A DNA stretch of 64,000 nucleotides from Carya illinoinensis (lineage: Eukaryota > Streptophyta > Magnoliopsida > Fagales > Juglandaceae): NCBI RefSeq assembly GCF_018687715.1, contig NC_056762.1, positions 44,757,520 through 44,821,519 of the forward strand, in the 5' to 3' direction. Of this stretch, positions 49,304 to 61,503 are shown one piece after another (position 1 is the first letter of the stretch; every line of letters starts with the position of its first letter). Below the pieces are notes generated by a model that saw nothing but the letters and a program-made list of their open reading frames with translations, did no database searches and was not told where the DNA came from. The translations under genes and the position numbers were made by a program.

Positions 49304-50516
49304 TACTAGGGAAGGAAATGGGCACGGGGAGAGGAGAAAGGAGAGAGGATACTGCGCGAGGGAGAGAGGAGAGATGATTTTGTTTTATTTTTTTTAATTA
49401 TGCATTGGGTGTAGAATGGAGTTTCTTACACGTCCTAAAAGCTGCGCCTCATTGGCTAGTATAAAACTTGAGGAGACGCCCGTCCAGCCTTAAGCTTTTG
49501 CCTATATATATATATATATATTGTTTTTTTTGAAGAGTACAATATTTTTTTTTATAAGTGTAAAATAAGTATAATATTGATAATCTTTTTAAGTAAAAAA
49601 GTTAAATTATAATATTATAAAATATCAAAAATTTTATGTACAATTATTTTTATGTATTTATTATATATTTCATTAGTGTGATGGGCTGTGTTATTTTTTT
49701 AAATATAACGTAACTACTTTAGCAATCATATCAGTAGAGTATACAGAACAGAGTTTTAAATATCGTGTAATACTGGCCAGTACAGCTAGCATTTACTTTG
49801 CCTCTGTAATGACCGGTACGTGGGAGATATGTGTTTTATATTGGGTCAAATATCAGCTATACCAATGCATTTCGATCAATACCGACCGATTTTAATATAC
49901 TAGTCGAAATTAATAAATTTTTGTAATTAATATAAAACTTTTGACTTTTTCATGATTTTCACACCGATTCTCACATTTGAATGATATTTTCTTAACTTTT
50001 TTTTTTTTATTCTCTTTTCTTGATAACTAACAATCAAATCCCTATTCCATTTTTTTGTTATGAAGATGAATGATTATTTTCTTAAATTGTTGGATTGAAA
50101 ACTTATAAATATTATTGAGTTTATTAAATATGTGTTTTAACTTTTTAAGACTTGCATTAATGTTATTTTAAAATATAATTTATACATATATGATCGATTT
50201 ATTATATATAGATGATCCCGAAACGATACTCTATCGAAACATTTTGTTCTAATGTTTTAACCAAAACGACATTCTAAATTTTGATATAAAGAATATGCAA
50301 AAGTGACTATATGTAACAAAACTCTAAAAATTAAAATATGATTGTATAAATAATTATAAAAATAAATCATTTTCCATATTCACAATTTTCACCTAGCAAC
50401 TTTGCTCTCTTTTTTTAACCCTTACAAATTCACTATGTTACTAAGCATAAAAAGATGTTTGGCTTGAGGGAGAATTCCTAGAAAATCTTGAGGAGTTCTT
50501 GATTACCAAATATGCC

Positions 50517-50699
50517 CTTAAGAGAAATGATAGTTGCAATCGTAAGTGCGCAAATGTCGTGTAATCACTTTTAAAAAAATTAATAAATATGAGACCCACA
50601 TGAAAATAAATTAATTTTTTAATAGTATATCCCATTTTTTTTTCAAAACGACTATAAGATGCTTACATATTCTATGACTGCATGTAGTATTATTCTTAT
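50517..50699. mobile_element. MITE-like repeat related to the one at 22.7 kb
   Basis: Left border AGAGAAATGATAGTTGCAATCG-like; right border GACTGCATGTAGTATTATTC. It matches the 22684-22867 element in reverse orientation, including the ACCCACAT and TGCAATCG blocks. Confidence 0.55.
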
Positions 50700-51162
50700 A
50701 ATTATGCAATATGATTTTTTTATAAGTCAAAATTATGCAATATGATTACATTGTCAAAATTACATTGCAAAGCAGGAAAAGTAAAATTGAAAATGTGTTT
50801 CACGTCATTTTTAGGATCTCAAATCTCAATGAAAAATTGAAGAGAAAAAAAACCAGTGATTTCCCGTTACATAAATGAGCGGACTCGACTACAGATAGTT
50901 TATGGTCATGTTCTTGGCATGTTCACAAGGCAAGTCAAGTCATTATGGTTGCAAGGGGCATGTTGGAACTAAAACAAAGCCATTTTCATAGTCCTAAAAC
51001 TGGAAATGGAAAGCACATGGCCCACCAACCTATCCGCTGCCTCCACATTATAGGCAGGTTTTCGATTACTTGCAGTTTGATTCACTACATTACAAAGTTG
51101 ATTCACCCCCCATTAAGGATAGTTTGAGCAGAGTAGCTACCCCCTGGAAGCCGCCTAAGAAC

Positions 51163-54100
51163 ATGGAAATTAAGAGAGATGATGAAATTGAGGTTATGTC
51201 GCCCCCAACAATGGGAACCATGCAGATTGCCGGGAGTACTGGTTTTGGTCACAACATTGAGTTCATGTCTCAAGCCTACCTTAGAAATAGGTACTCAGAG
51301 ATTGATTTAGAAGATGAGAGCTCTAATACCAACAAAGATCACCCTCTTCCAATATTTCTCAAGGTACTAGTATGTCTAACCGTTTCTACTTGAAGGAAGC
51401 TTTTGAGCTGAGCTAAAACTCTCATTGTTTGCACAAAATTTGAGTCCCTATTGATATCGAAAGCAAAGCAACTCAAAATGCATGAAATTCTTGAGGATTT
51501 GACTATTTTCTTATATATATGATCATGTTTGTTACAGTTTCAATATAATTGCTAGACATATTTTGTGGGTCTCTTGGTGATGCAGTTTGAAGATGTGGAG
51601 TATAAGGTGAGAAGTAGCCAAGCTTCCTCCAACAACCCGGTGAAGTCAGTTGTTTCCAAGGTAGCTACACAGCTTAAAATGGAGCAAGACAATTGCAAGC
51701 AGATATTGAAGGGTATAACTGGAAGCATCGGCCCTGGAGAAATCCTTGCTCTGATGGGTCCTTCTGGTAGTGGGAAAACAACCTTGTTAAAAGTGATAGG
51801 AGGAAGACTACTTGACAATGTTGAAGGAAAGATTACATATAATGACATCCCATATAATGCAGCCGTTAAGCGGAGGTCAGCCAACTTCACAGAAACTTCA
51901 TCCATGTCATCCGAATACACTCTCAAAGGCGTAGAAGATAGATTAGTATCGTATTTCTTATTAAATTTATTTTTGCCTTACAGGATAGGATTTGTGACAC
52001 AAGATGACGTGCTTTTCCCACAATTAACAGTGGAAGAAACCTTGGTTTTTGCTGCATTTTTAAGGCTTCCAAGCAATATAAGCCAACAACAAAAATATGC
52101 AAGAGTGGAGATGATTGTGAAGGAGCTAGGCCTTGAAAGGTATGTGTTAAATGGGAGAGTAGCTGGAGGGTATCTTAAAAGATTATATTCAACATAGCTG
52201 GATCATAGTAAGGAAGTTCGTCTTTTTTTAAAACATACTTTCAGCAGCTCCTCTAAATGATCTCTTGTATAACCATAGATGTCGTCATACAAGAATAGGA
52301 GGAGGATTTGTAAAAGGAATATCTGGAGGAGAAAGAAAAAGAACCAGCATTGGTCATGAAATTCTTGTCGATCCTTCGTTATTGTTGCTTGATGAACCAA
52401 CTTCAGGTCTTGATTCCACCTCGGCCAATAGACTCCTTATAATTCTTCAAGGACTTGCTAAGGTACCATCACTAGATGCATTTTCCATGTGCTATATTCC
52501 AGTTTATAAATTGGACTACTTCTAAAGATTACATTTGACGGTCTACAGGCAGGAAGGACAATAATCACAACAATCCATCAGCCATCAAGCAGAATGTTTC
52601 ACATGTTTGACAAAATTCTGCTAATATCAGAAGGCTACCCTGTGTACTATGGGAAGGCTAGAGAGTCTATGGAGTATTTCTCATCGTTAAGGTTCATCCC
52701 AGAAATACCCATGAATCCTGCAGAGTTCTTGCTTGATTTAGCAACTGGTCAGGTGAGTGACATAAATGTACCTGGAGATTTTTTGGAAACTCGAGGATCT
52801 CCTGACTCAGAGAAGGCCATCATCACAGTAAGAACTTGAAATTTTACGTCTTACAAATTCTGCCTCCCCTCTCTAAACATCTGTCTCTGTGCTGTGTTTA
52901 GTTTCTACAACTCAAATACAAAACTCAGCTGGAGCCTAAGGAAAAAGAAGAAAATCATCGAACAACAAAGACATCAGAGCATCTTCAATTAGCCATTCAA
53001 GTAAAGAGGGACTGGACATTGACTTGGTGGGAGCAATTCATGGTACTGTCAAAGAGAACATTTAGAGAAAGGTGCAAGGATTATTTTGATAAGCTAAGAC
53101 TTGTTCAAGCACTAGGAGTTGCAGTCTTGTTGGGCCTTCTATGGTGGAAATCCAAGATTGACACTGAGGCTCATCTCAGAGATCAGGTAAATTACCATGA
53201 CTTCATTTCGTGCAGTTAAAAACTTAAGCAGCTCTTCAATTTCATTTTTTAGCTTCTTTGCTACTCATATGTTTCAATCATGCCATGCATAGACTGAATC
53301 TTCATGACCTAAATTGCAGATCGGTTTATTGTTCTACATTTGTATATTTTGGACATCATCATCAATTTTTGGAGCAGTATACGTGTTCCCGTTTGAAAAA
53401 ATATATTTGGTGAAGGAAAGGAAAGCCGACATGTATAGATTAAGCGTATACTATGTGTGCAGCACCCTTTGTGACATGGTGGCACATGTTCTCTATCCTA
53501 CGTTTTTCATGCTCATTTTGTACTTCATGGCTGGCTTCAAGAGAACTGTCCCTTGCTTTTTCCTGACATTATTTGCCGTACTTTTGGTAGCTATAACAAG
53601 CCAGGTAAGTCTATGAATTTCCAATACTGGGTTTATATTTGCTCCAACGGTTCAATGAATCTCTTTCTGCCTCTAGGGGGCAGGAGAACTTTTTGGAGCT
53701 GCAGTTTTGAGTATCAAAAGGGCTGGCATGGTTGCATCTTTGCTATTAATGTTGTTTCTTCTCACTGGAGGTTACTATGTCCAGGTATACATTGCTCCTG
53801 GTTTTAAAACTAATGGTCTAATTTAAATCCCATTTTCAAGTTTCATGAAGACGCATGCAGTCCATGTAAAAATACACAGGTGTTAATGCTAGCCGCAGAC
53901 CCTTCCTTTGCTAGTTGCCTGAGCTTGTTGACAACAGCCTAAACGAGGGTTCCAGAGCTGCTTCTGGGACCAAATAGTACTTGATTTTTATTTTTTGAAC
54001 TCATTCTATAACTATCATGTTAACTATCTGGAGCATTGAAAATAGTACTTAGTTTGGGTTTCCTTGAGAGTCTTCAGCCCTATATTGTAGTTGCAATATT

Positions 54101-54431
54101 TTGGGAATCACTAAAGTATTGCATACACATACATAAGCCTCGCTGAATGTTTTAATTGCAGCACATACCAAAATTTATGCGGTGGTTGAAGTATTTGTCG
54201 TTCATGTACTATGGCTTCAGACTTGTCCTGAAAGTGCAATATTCTGGAGACGAATTGTACGAGTGCCAAAGCCAAAGAGGGTGCAGGACCCTGCAGAGTT
54301 CTCCTTCTTTCAACGCGGTGAACCTGAATGGTGGATTGGAAGAAGTATGGATTCTGCTTGCTATGGCTCTAGCTTACCGGTTGTGTGCTTACTTTTGCCT
54401 TCGCAGAAGAATTAACATATGCACTCTTTGA
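51163..54431 (+). CDS. ABCG26: ABC transporter G family member 26 (half-size, pollen wall)
   Basis: Exons: 51163-51363, 51586-51875, 51984-52139, 52279-52462, 52549-52827, 52902-53186, 53320-53604, 53677-53784 and 54162-54431; 685 residues in frame. The ATP-binding cassette shows Walker A GPSGSGKT (125-132), Q-loop Gln170, signature ISGGERKR (from 230), Walker B LLLLDEP (250-256) and H-loop His287. About six membrane segments follow, with conserved [21 protein letters not shown] and [14 protein letters not shown]. Residue pattern and length match ABCG26/WBC27 rather than other ABCG proteins. ABCG26 is the tapetal exporter of sporopollenin precursors needed for pollen exine. An in-frame upstream ATG (51070) could add 31 residues; 51163 is preferred because the known family N terminus begins there (MEI...). 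No break is seen, so it should be functional. Confidence 0.95.
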
Positions 54432-55507
54432 GTTTCATTCCACGTTTCTAAAGAATAAGAGCAACTTCTGAGCAGCTCTATGTTTCTTAATATTTAATAT
54501 AGGTTTGTACTATGATCATTATAAGGTTTCGCTTGAGTTTATGATCTGAAATTGCACATGCTGGTGAAAAAAACTGAATCAAAGTTCTATAACCTAGCCA
54601 ATTAAAAATTACCCTTGAAACTCAGGCAGTCCAAAAGATGTGTGCTACCCTGTTCATTCAATTTTTTCCCTACCAACTGGCTTGATGCTCTGAGGTCCTT
54701 TTTACTACAGTGTTATTGACTTTTTAAGAACTCCTTTTCAAAACCAAAAAGAAAAAGACCACGGGAAGACACTTGATGCAGTAAACGGTCCAAAACATTG
54801 CAGTCGATGGGTGGAATACTAGTAGAGTTCTATAATTATTTAGTCCCAAGTATAAGGGCAATATTTATGGAGTAAAGGTTACAGTTTCACTGAGTTCTAT
54901 CCAACACAATGAATGAGTAGTTACAGTGCAGTTCGTGAAGAGAATTTAATTGACAGTGTCTGTTTATAAGCGCATCAAGTTATCAGGGAAATAAATGATA
55001 ACGAAAATGATTTGATCGGGATGATAAGAATTTGAACTCAGAACGGACACTATCGAAACGAATTCTGAAGCCTAAAACTCAAATCCAAAATAAACAGCTA
55101 CCCAAAAAACATTTGACAAAGAATAATGGAAGAAACAATTGTTCAGAGAAATCTTTTTTCTCAGGTAAAAATGGTGTACGAGATTTAGATGTTAATAAAG
55201 GTTTGGAAAAGAGTATTGGTCAATACCCCTAATACTAATGGTTAACGATTTATATCTTACCGGTCCTCACGAACCCACATCTCAATTCTCTCCTCTGTCC
55301 GAATACGGTCTTTCCGGGTCTGACACGCACACCACATATCCAACTTCAGCACAATAGAATCTATTTTCCCCTCTCTTTCTGACTCAATCCCCCTTGTATC
55401 TGTCCAACATAGAGGGAACGCTGGAAGCATTCGTTTCACCTTAACCCAATCTCCCTCTCTCTCTTTCTGTCTCTCTCTGCAACTGAGACTGGAATAGAAA
55501 CAGGGAA
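54432..55507. other. Interval between ABCG26 and the TMEM245 homologue
   Basis: ABCG26 3' UTR, unremarkable AT-rich sequence, and a TC-rich leader (about 55448-55490) immediately before the TMEM245 start, likely its 5' UTR. No other exon was recognised. Confidence 0.5.
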
Positions 55508-58505
55508 ATGGCGCTAGTCCCGTACTCTGACCCAAAAACCGAAAATCCAAGCTCCACAACCCCACCATGGCAAGATATGTTCCGTACCGCCGCAATCCGC
55601 AAACCTTCTCCATCCTCGTCTCCACCTCCTCAGCCCCACGCGCCACCACAACCTCACGAGCCTCCACCACCAAACCCAAATCACTCGCTCTCCGGAGACC
55701 CCCAGGTCCGGCTGGCCCTCTACATCGCCATGGCCCACGCCGGTGTCGCCTTCGCCATCTTTATCCTCTACTTCATCTGCAAACTCCTCGGGGAGTATCT
55801 TCGCCCGATTCAGTGGGCCGTGCTCTGCTCCATTCCTCTCAGAGGCATTCAGCGAACGCTCGTCTCCTTCTGGTCGGAACCCTTGAGTCTTGGACTAACA
55901 GAGACCGTTTTCGCCGTCCCAGTTGCCCTTTTTCAAGTCTTCGTCCATACCCTCGTCGAAATTCGCCATCTTTGCTTCCGGATCCTCAGAAGAAAGCCGA
56001 AATCCGAGACCCCAAGACGGAACCGTAGTGGCTTCTCGAAGCTACTGAGATTGCTTTTGTCGTTTGGGATATTCATCATTGCTTATGAGAGACTTGGAGG
56101 AATTATGTCTCTGGGCTTGATTGGACTAGGGCTCGTGTTTAGCTCCAGGAAGGTGGATTCGACAATGTCGGCCTTATCGTCGTTTCGGAGCAATAGCTTC
56201 CGCCGTAGTCCAGTCAGTGCGTTCTTCACTCGTGGTATATTGAAGAGGCTGAAAACCATTGTGGCAATTGGGCTGATTGTTGGAATGATTATTGGGTTTT
56301 TAGTTGGGATCATGTTCTTCTCGTACAAGATTGGGGTCGAAGGAAAAGACGCGGTGATTTCTCTGAAACTACACGTGGAAGAGAGCAACTATGCTGAGAA
56401 GATTGGCGTGAAGCAGTGGATGGACGAGAACGATGTGCCCGGAATGGTGGATAGGTACACTACTACGTTCTATGAGACTGTGTTGGATCAGATTGATAGT
56501 TTGGCAATGCAGTATAATATGACCGAGCTTGTGACTGGGATCAAGCATTTCGTGATAAAGAGACCGGCTAACTCTTCGGCGCCTTCAACATCTTTAGCTA
56601 GTCCTTCGCCATATACAGAGAAGTTTTTGAGCTTGAGAAATAGGATTAGCAATAGGGAATGGGGGCAGATATATAAAGAGTTGGATGAGATGTTTAGGGA
56701 ATTGATAATCACCAGGGACGATTTGGTTGTGAAGGCCAAAGAGTTTGCGGTTAGAGGGGTGGACGTGTCACAACGTGTGTTTGCTAGCAGTAGAACCGTG
56801 TTAGGCAGCAGTGCAAAGCTTGTGCTTTCCATTGGGAATTCGATTGTATCTGGGGCTGCAGAGGTTTTCAATTTCGTGTCTCAGTCAATGGTGTTCTTCT
56901 GGGTGTTATATTATCTGATCACTTCGGAGTCTGGTGGGGTGACTGAACAAGTTATGTGCATGCTTCCTATGTCAAGTTCGGCGAGGGTTAGATGTGTTGA
57001 AGTTCTTGATAAAGCAATTTCGGGTGTGCTTTTGGCTACGGCTGAGATTGCCTTTATTCAAGGATGTCTCACCTGGCTTTTGTTTAGACTATGCAATATA
57101 CATTTCTTGTACATGTCGACGGTGCTTGCATTCATCAGCGCTCTGTTGCCAATCTTTCCAGCTTGGTTTGCTACAATTCCAGCAGCTCTGCAACTGTTAG
57201 TGGAAGGCAGATACATACTAGCCATTAGTTTGTCCATTATTCATCTTGCGCTTATTGATTATGCTGCATCCGAAATTCAGGAGGACATACCTGGTCATAG
57301 TGGTTATCTTACAGGGCTTAGCATCATTGGTGGAATGACATTGTTCCCTTCTGCATTTGAGGTAACTTGCTCCTTATAGCGTTGTGATTTTCAGTTCATG
57401 TAGTTTTCCCTTTGGGTGTATCAGTGCAATCCTAATATGTACATTACCCCTTGCTTTGTTTGCAACAGAATGCTTGGAAAATTATTGAAGCTTTCTTCAT
57501 ATGCAGATAATGGACTTAAATATGGAAGATTACCTAGTTTGCAGATTCAAAGAGTTTCTACATAATTTGATTTGAAATGCTATTTTTTTTTTTTTTTAAA
57601 TCAATGAACCTTGAATTTGTTTGGATGCTGTGAAGCTGCAGCATCATTTTCCAAATGATACTTGAAAGTGTGCTTGTTTGTGCCTTCTGTAATTGATGTG
57701 CGGCGTGCATGTTACATAGTCAAAGTATAATTTCTGATGGAAAGTGTGGTTCTCTGTTTAGAAAATAGCTAGTAAAAATTAAATGAGTTCCAATTTGGTT
57801 TCGTTGAACTTGTTCTTGTTTTTTTTTTTCTTTTTTCTTTTTCTTTTTCTTTTTCTTTTGTACTGAACTCAAATTTATTTAGAAAGGTGCACTTTCAGAT
57901 GCATATTTACAAAGGAAAAATCTATTTGTCATCCTCACACTTCACACACAACACTTATTTTAATTTTTTTTTCATTTTTTCTATAATAAATATGTAGTGT
58001 GTGGATGATAAATAAAATAATTTAATTAGTTTAATAAGAATAAAATAAAATAAAAAATAAAAAAAATAAAAAATAATATTTTAATATATAAAGTGTGTGG
58101 TGTAGGATGATGTGTAGCATTTCTCATTTACAAATGGCTTTGCTGGTAGTGAAAAACTCATGAGCCAAATCTCTCTTGGGGCAGCTGCACCTTTTGTCTT
58201 GTTGATAGAGTACGATGTCCTTGTATTTTATCGTATTTTATCGTTCTGCCAGTAAAACATCTCATGTTGCCATTTTGGTGTTTTTTCAAATTAAATTTAG
58301 TTTGTTGTAGAAATGTTTTTATTTGTAGCTTCTGTGCACAATTTGTCCTAATGTTGTACTAATGATGCTTGCTGTGTCTTTTGGACTTGTATTTATTGTT
58401 CTACAGGGAGCAATTATGGGTCCGCTGATCACTACAGTTGTGATCGCTTTGATGGAGTTGTATGCAGAGTTTTTTCTGGAAGAACATAAGGCAAAGAATA
58501 AGTAG
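55508..58505 (+). CDS. TMEM245: Transmembrane protein 245 homologue (AI-2E transporter-like family)
   Basis: Two exons: a very long first exon 55508-57361 (618 codons) and a second 58407-58505, joined in phase to give 650 residues. The N terminus is proline-rich and soluble (about 28-60). Membrane segments follow: [20 protein letters not shown] (about 72-91), a pair around 178-205, one near 250-275, and a C-terminal cluster from about 450 on. The cluster includes [36 protein letters not shown] and [20 protein letters not shown], the hallmarks of the UPF0118/AI-2E family. The Arabidopsis equivalent is At5g55960, consistent with local synteny. Molecular function of plant members is not established; a role in membrane transport is only inferred. 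The 1-kb intron contains T-rich tracts and a possible MITE. Confidence 0.93.
57900..58130. mobile_element. Possible MITE in TMEM245 intron
   Basis: ATTTGTCATCCTCACACTTC near the left end is imperfectly inverted as GTGTGGTGTAGGATGATGTG near the right end, around an AT-rich core with A/T homopolymers. No coding sequence. Confidence 0.45.
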
Positions 58506-59051
58506 AATGCAAATGAAGCCTCTGCCAGTGCCTGCTTTGTATGTAGTTGATTGGAGTACTTGGGATGGGTTGGAGCACACAACAAGGGTCGATGCTCGAA
58601 CACGATCCTCTTTGTTCTCATTTTCGATCAATCATGTGTTATTCAATATTTGCTATTAGGATGTTGTTTTTACTTCCAACCCCCCCACCCAAGGGAAAAA
58701 AAAGAAAAAGAAGCCATCTCCTTGTTGACATTGACATTTCTGTAACATTTGATGGATCATCGTATTCTTTCTGTTTGCAGCAGCTTGTTAAAGTGAAAAG
58801 TTGTAAATTATTCATCCATGTAACTAAGTAAGATGGTGGTTTGCTCATTTCGCAACATGCAGATTTTAATGTGATTTTTCGATGCATTTGAATTGGATGA
58901 TGGCGCACATATAAGACATACAAGCTTGAAACTTCCACCAAGACGAGACCATACCGAGAGAGTACCAAACTCGAGCACTATATAACAAATCACGGGTTTC
59001 TTTTCACTCGATGATTGCTCGGGCTTCGTCACTCAGGATTTGAACAGTAAG
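58506..59051. other. 3' flank of TMEM245
   Basis: Probably the TMEM245 3' UTR followed by spacer up to the CWC15 remnant, which ends on the opposite strand. No exon was seen. Confidence 0.5.
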
Positions 59052-59160
59052 CTACTTCATGTATTTCTGCAGGAATTTCCGGTGGAAGTCATTCCTGATG
59101 GTGCCATTAATGAAGCACTCTGGAGTTTTGGTTTCACCACGAGCCTGATTCTTAAACACC

Positions 59161-59272
59161 ACATCGTCATCCCACCTAAGCCAATGAATGCATACAGAAC
59201 GTCGCACTGGAAAAGGACATCGTCATCCCACCTAAGCCAATGAATGCATATAGAACAACGTCGCATTAGAAA
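59161..59272. repeat. 56-bp duplication spanning a splice acceptor of the CWC15 remnant
   Basis: ACATCGTCATCCCACCTAAG starts at 59161 and again at 59217. Each copy contains the CTAAG/CCAC acceptor and exon start (read on minus). Confidence 0.9.
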
Positions 59273-59579
59273 AGGACTCCACTAACAACTAAAACTTACT
59301 AGAAAAGCTCTTAGATTTGATTACAGAACTTGGGGAAAGTAGGATCTTCAAGCTACTGACCTGCTTTTCACATGGACTCGTTTGTTTTCGCGACTAAAAA
59401 TCAAAATTTTGAAAATTTTTCAAAGTTTTCGTACTGTCAAAAGCTTTACAAAAACAAATACACATTTTGATTTACCAGTTTTTATATCAAAAGATCTTAA
59501 ATATCTTCTCATGTTTTCATCTCAAAAGATCTTAAATTTCTTCTCAAGTTTTCATCTCTAAAGATCTTAAGTTTATTCT

Positions 59580-60060
59580 CAAGTTTTTATCTAAAAAAAA
59601 ATTATATCATTGATAAATAAATAAATAAAAGAAGTAGCCAAAAAAAAAAAAAAAACAGACCAAATGGTTAAAAAAAAAAGAAGCAGCAAAAAAGAAATGC
59701 ATCATTGGTAAATAAATAAACAAAGGAAGTAGCCAAAACAAAAACAAAAAAAAAAAAAAATTGACCAAATGGTTTCTCTCAATTAAAAAAAAAGAATTAG
59801 CGAAAAAAATACACTATTGGTAAATAAATAAATAAATAAAGCAGAAAAAAAAAACAAAAAAAAAAAGGAAGCAAAAAAAAAAAATTGCAACATTGGTAAA
59901 TAAATAAATAAATAAAATATTATAAAAAGTACTACAAGTACTTGTGGATCTCATCATATTACTAACTATAATAAAGTCAAATTAATCTCATCTTATATTT
60001 AAAAATAAATATATATTTTATCTAATCTCATCTTATCTCATCTTATTAAGTAGTAGTTTC
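59580..60060. repeat. A-rich simple-sequence block inside the CWC15 remnant
   Basis: Several degenerate units of the form TTGGTAAATAAATAAA...GAAGCAAAAAAA recur between about 59600 and 59930. They are followed by an AT-rich block with AATCTCATCTTAT repeats (59965-60050). The latter resembles a sequence near 40960 and may be a MITE inserted into the dying gene. Confidence 0.65.
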
Positions 60061-61188
60061 CTCGAAGAAACTATGCTTCCCTGGCTTTAAGCTCTTCCTC
60101 TCGTTGTTGTTGCTCCAACAGATGCACAAAGCCACTGATGCGATGAGTTTGCTGATTTTCTAAGAGATCGATTTCAGGACTTCGAACAAAAAAACTCAGC
60201 TCCCAGACTATCAGCGATGCAGTCGTTAGGAGGCTTGAAAGCACAACACAAGAAAACAGTACATAGCATTCCCTTTGATTTGGCCAGCCAGCAAATAACA
60301 TCTAAGTACCCTTTTTTTTCTGTCAAGTAAATTCACTTCATTAAAAGCGAAACATCGAACAACCATAATTGTTGCAGGTAATTCATAAGCTCCAATAACA
60401 AGCGCCAGAACATATCCTAGCTTTCGACAGCATAATCAAATATCAATATACGCTAGAGGAACCCCTAAGTAACGTAACACACCTTCCCGTAGCTTCTCCT
60501 AGCTTCTCCTCTGTTCTTTCCTTCCTTATTTGCTCAAGCTCAAGTATCAAAGCTGCTTCATCGTCCTCGTCATCATCGCTTTCATCACTAACACAATAGA
60601 TAAAACGTTTTAACTAGTGGAATCCAAAGTGCATGTCATTCCAGACACTAAAACATCAGTGGAGTCAAATGGGCAAAAGAACAAAAATATACATTAAATG
60701 AAGACATATGAATACAGTTTAAAACTCCAAGTGACCCCCTTGTAAACCATACGTACTGTTACTGATTCCAAGAAAATAGCAACCCAGAATTTTGTAATAA
60801 CAACCCCCCACCCCGGTAAGACAAAACTTGACCACGAAGAAAGGCATTTTCCCGGCATTGCAGGTTCTGCCGAGCTATTTTACCGGCAGCCAAACCAAAA
60901 TGAATTTCGGAAAAGAATAATTTATGAAGCATGAAAAGATTGAACCCGACCTACGGAAATCAATATCGTTATGACTGTTCTTCGTTTGGCTTCCAATCAC
61001 CGGGAGGGGGGGGGGGGGCGAAAGAAGAAAAGAAGGACGAATAGGGTCCGTGGATAGGTAAAGAATGGGCTGCAGAGCCATAAGGCCTGGTGCCTTGGGG
61101 TCGGGTTGGGCAAACTCAGGCTTTGCCCAACCCGCTCATCGCCTCCGAATTTCAAGAACTGGTCGCGATGCGGGAGTACAATGTTAGC

Positions 61189-61503
61189 GTTTGAGAATAG
61201 CCCAAGCCTCAAGGTCGACGAAATTAGAGATAAGGGTGTTCACTTCCGTATTATTATGTCTCTCCAATCTCCATCAAATCCAGTTTCTGAATGTGACTAC
61301 TTTCCCCTCAAAACAAATCCCCCACTCTCAACCTCCACACGTTGCCGTTTGAGAATAGCCCAAGCCTCAAGGTCGACGAAATTAGAGATAAGGCTGTTCA
61401 CTTCCGTATTATTATGTCTTTCCAATCTCCATCAAATCCAGTTTCTGAATGTGACTACTTTCCCCCCAAACAAATCCCCCAGTCTCAACCTCCACACGTT
61501 GCC
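61189..61503. repeat. 158-bp tandem duplication
   Basis: GTTTGAGAATAGCCCAAGCC begins at 61189 and again at 61347. The two units are about 97% identical by eye, indicating a recent duplication. Confidence 0.92.

Larger units (their letters stand above)
49044..51162. other. Interval between copia element and ABCG26
   Basis: Holds a purine-rich 53-bp tandem repeat (49188-49303), an AT-rich unclassified stretch, a MITE-like element at about 50517-50699 and the ABCG26 promoter. A TATA-dinucleotide run is at about 49502-49520. No other gene was seen. Confidence 0.5.
59052..60587 (-). pseudogene. CWC15: CWC15 spliceosome-associated protein, truncated pseudogene
   Basis: Three blocks match the C-terminal half of CWC15 in order on the minus strand. 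Block 1 (60587-60483) has DDEDDEAALILELEQIRKER after a TTAG acceptor. Block 2 (about 60112-60071) has EQQQREEELKAREA. Block 3 (59186-59052, after an acceptor) has [16 protein letters not shown] and ends [14 protein letters not shown] plus a stop. CWC15 is a core partner of the Prp19/NTC spliceosome complex. Lesions: a 10-bp tandem duplication (60491-60510) shifts frame. A TAG at 60073-60071 interrupts the family sequence, which continues one codon later with LRGN. About 0.75 kb of AT-rich repeats separates blocks 2 and 3. The acceptor region of block 3 is duplicated. The highly conserved N-terminal half is absent from the rest of the window. A functional copy is expected elsewhere. Confidence 0.85.

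Noticed and set aside
54300..55260. Possible divergent promoter-associated gene between ABCG26 and TMEM245
   Set aside because: The only open frames are short and overlap the TMEM245 leader on the wrong strand.
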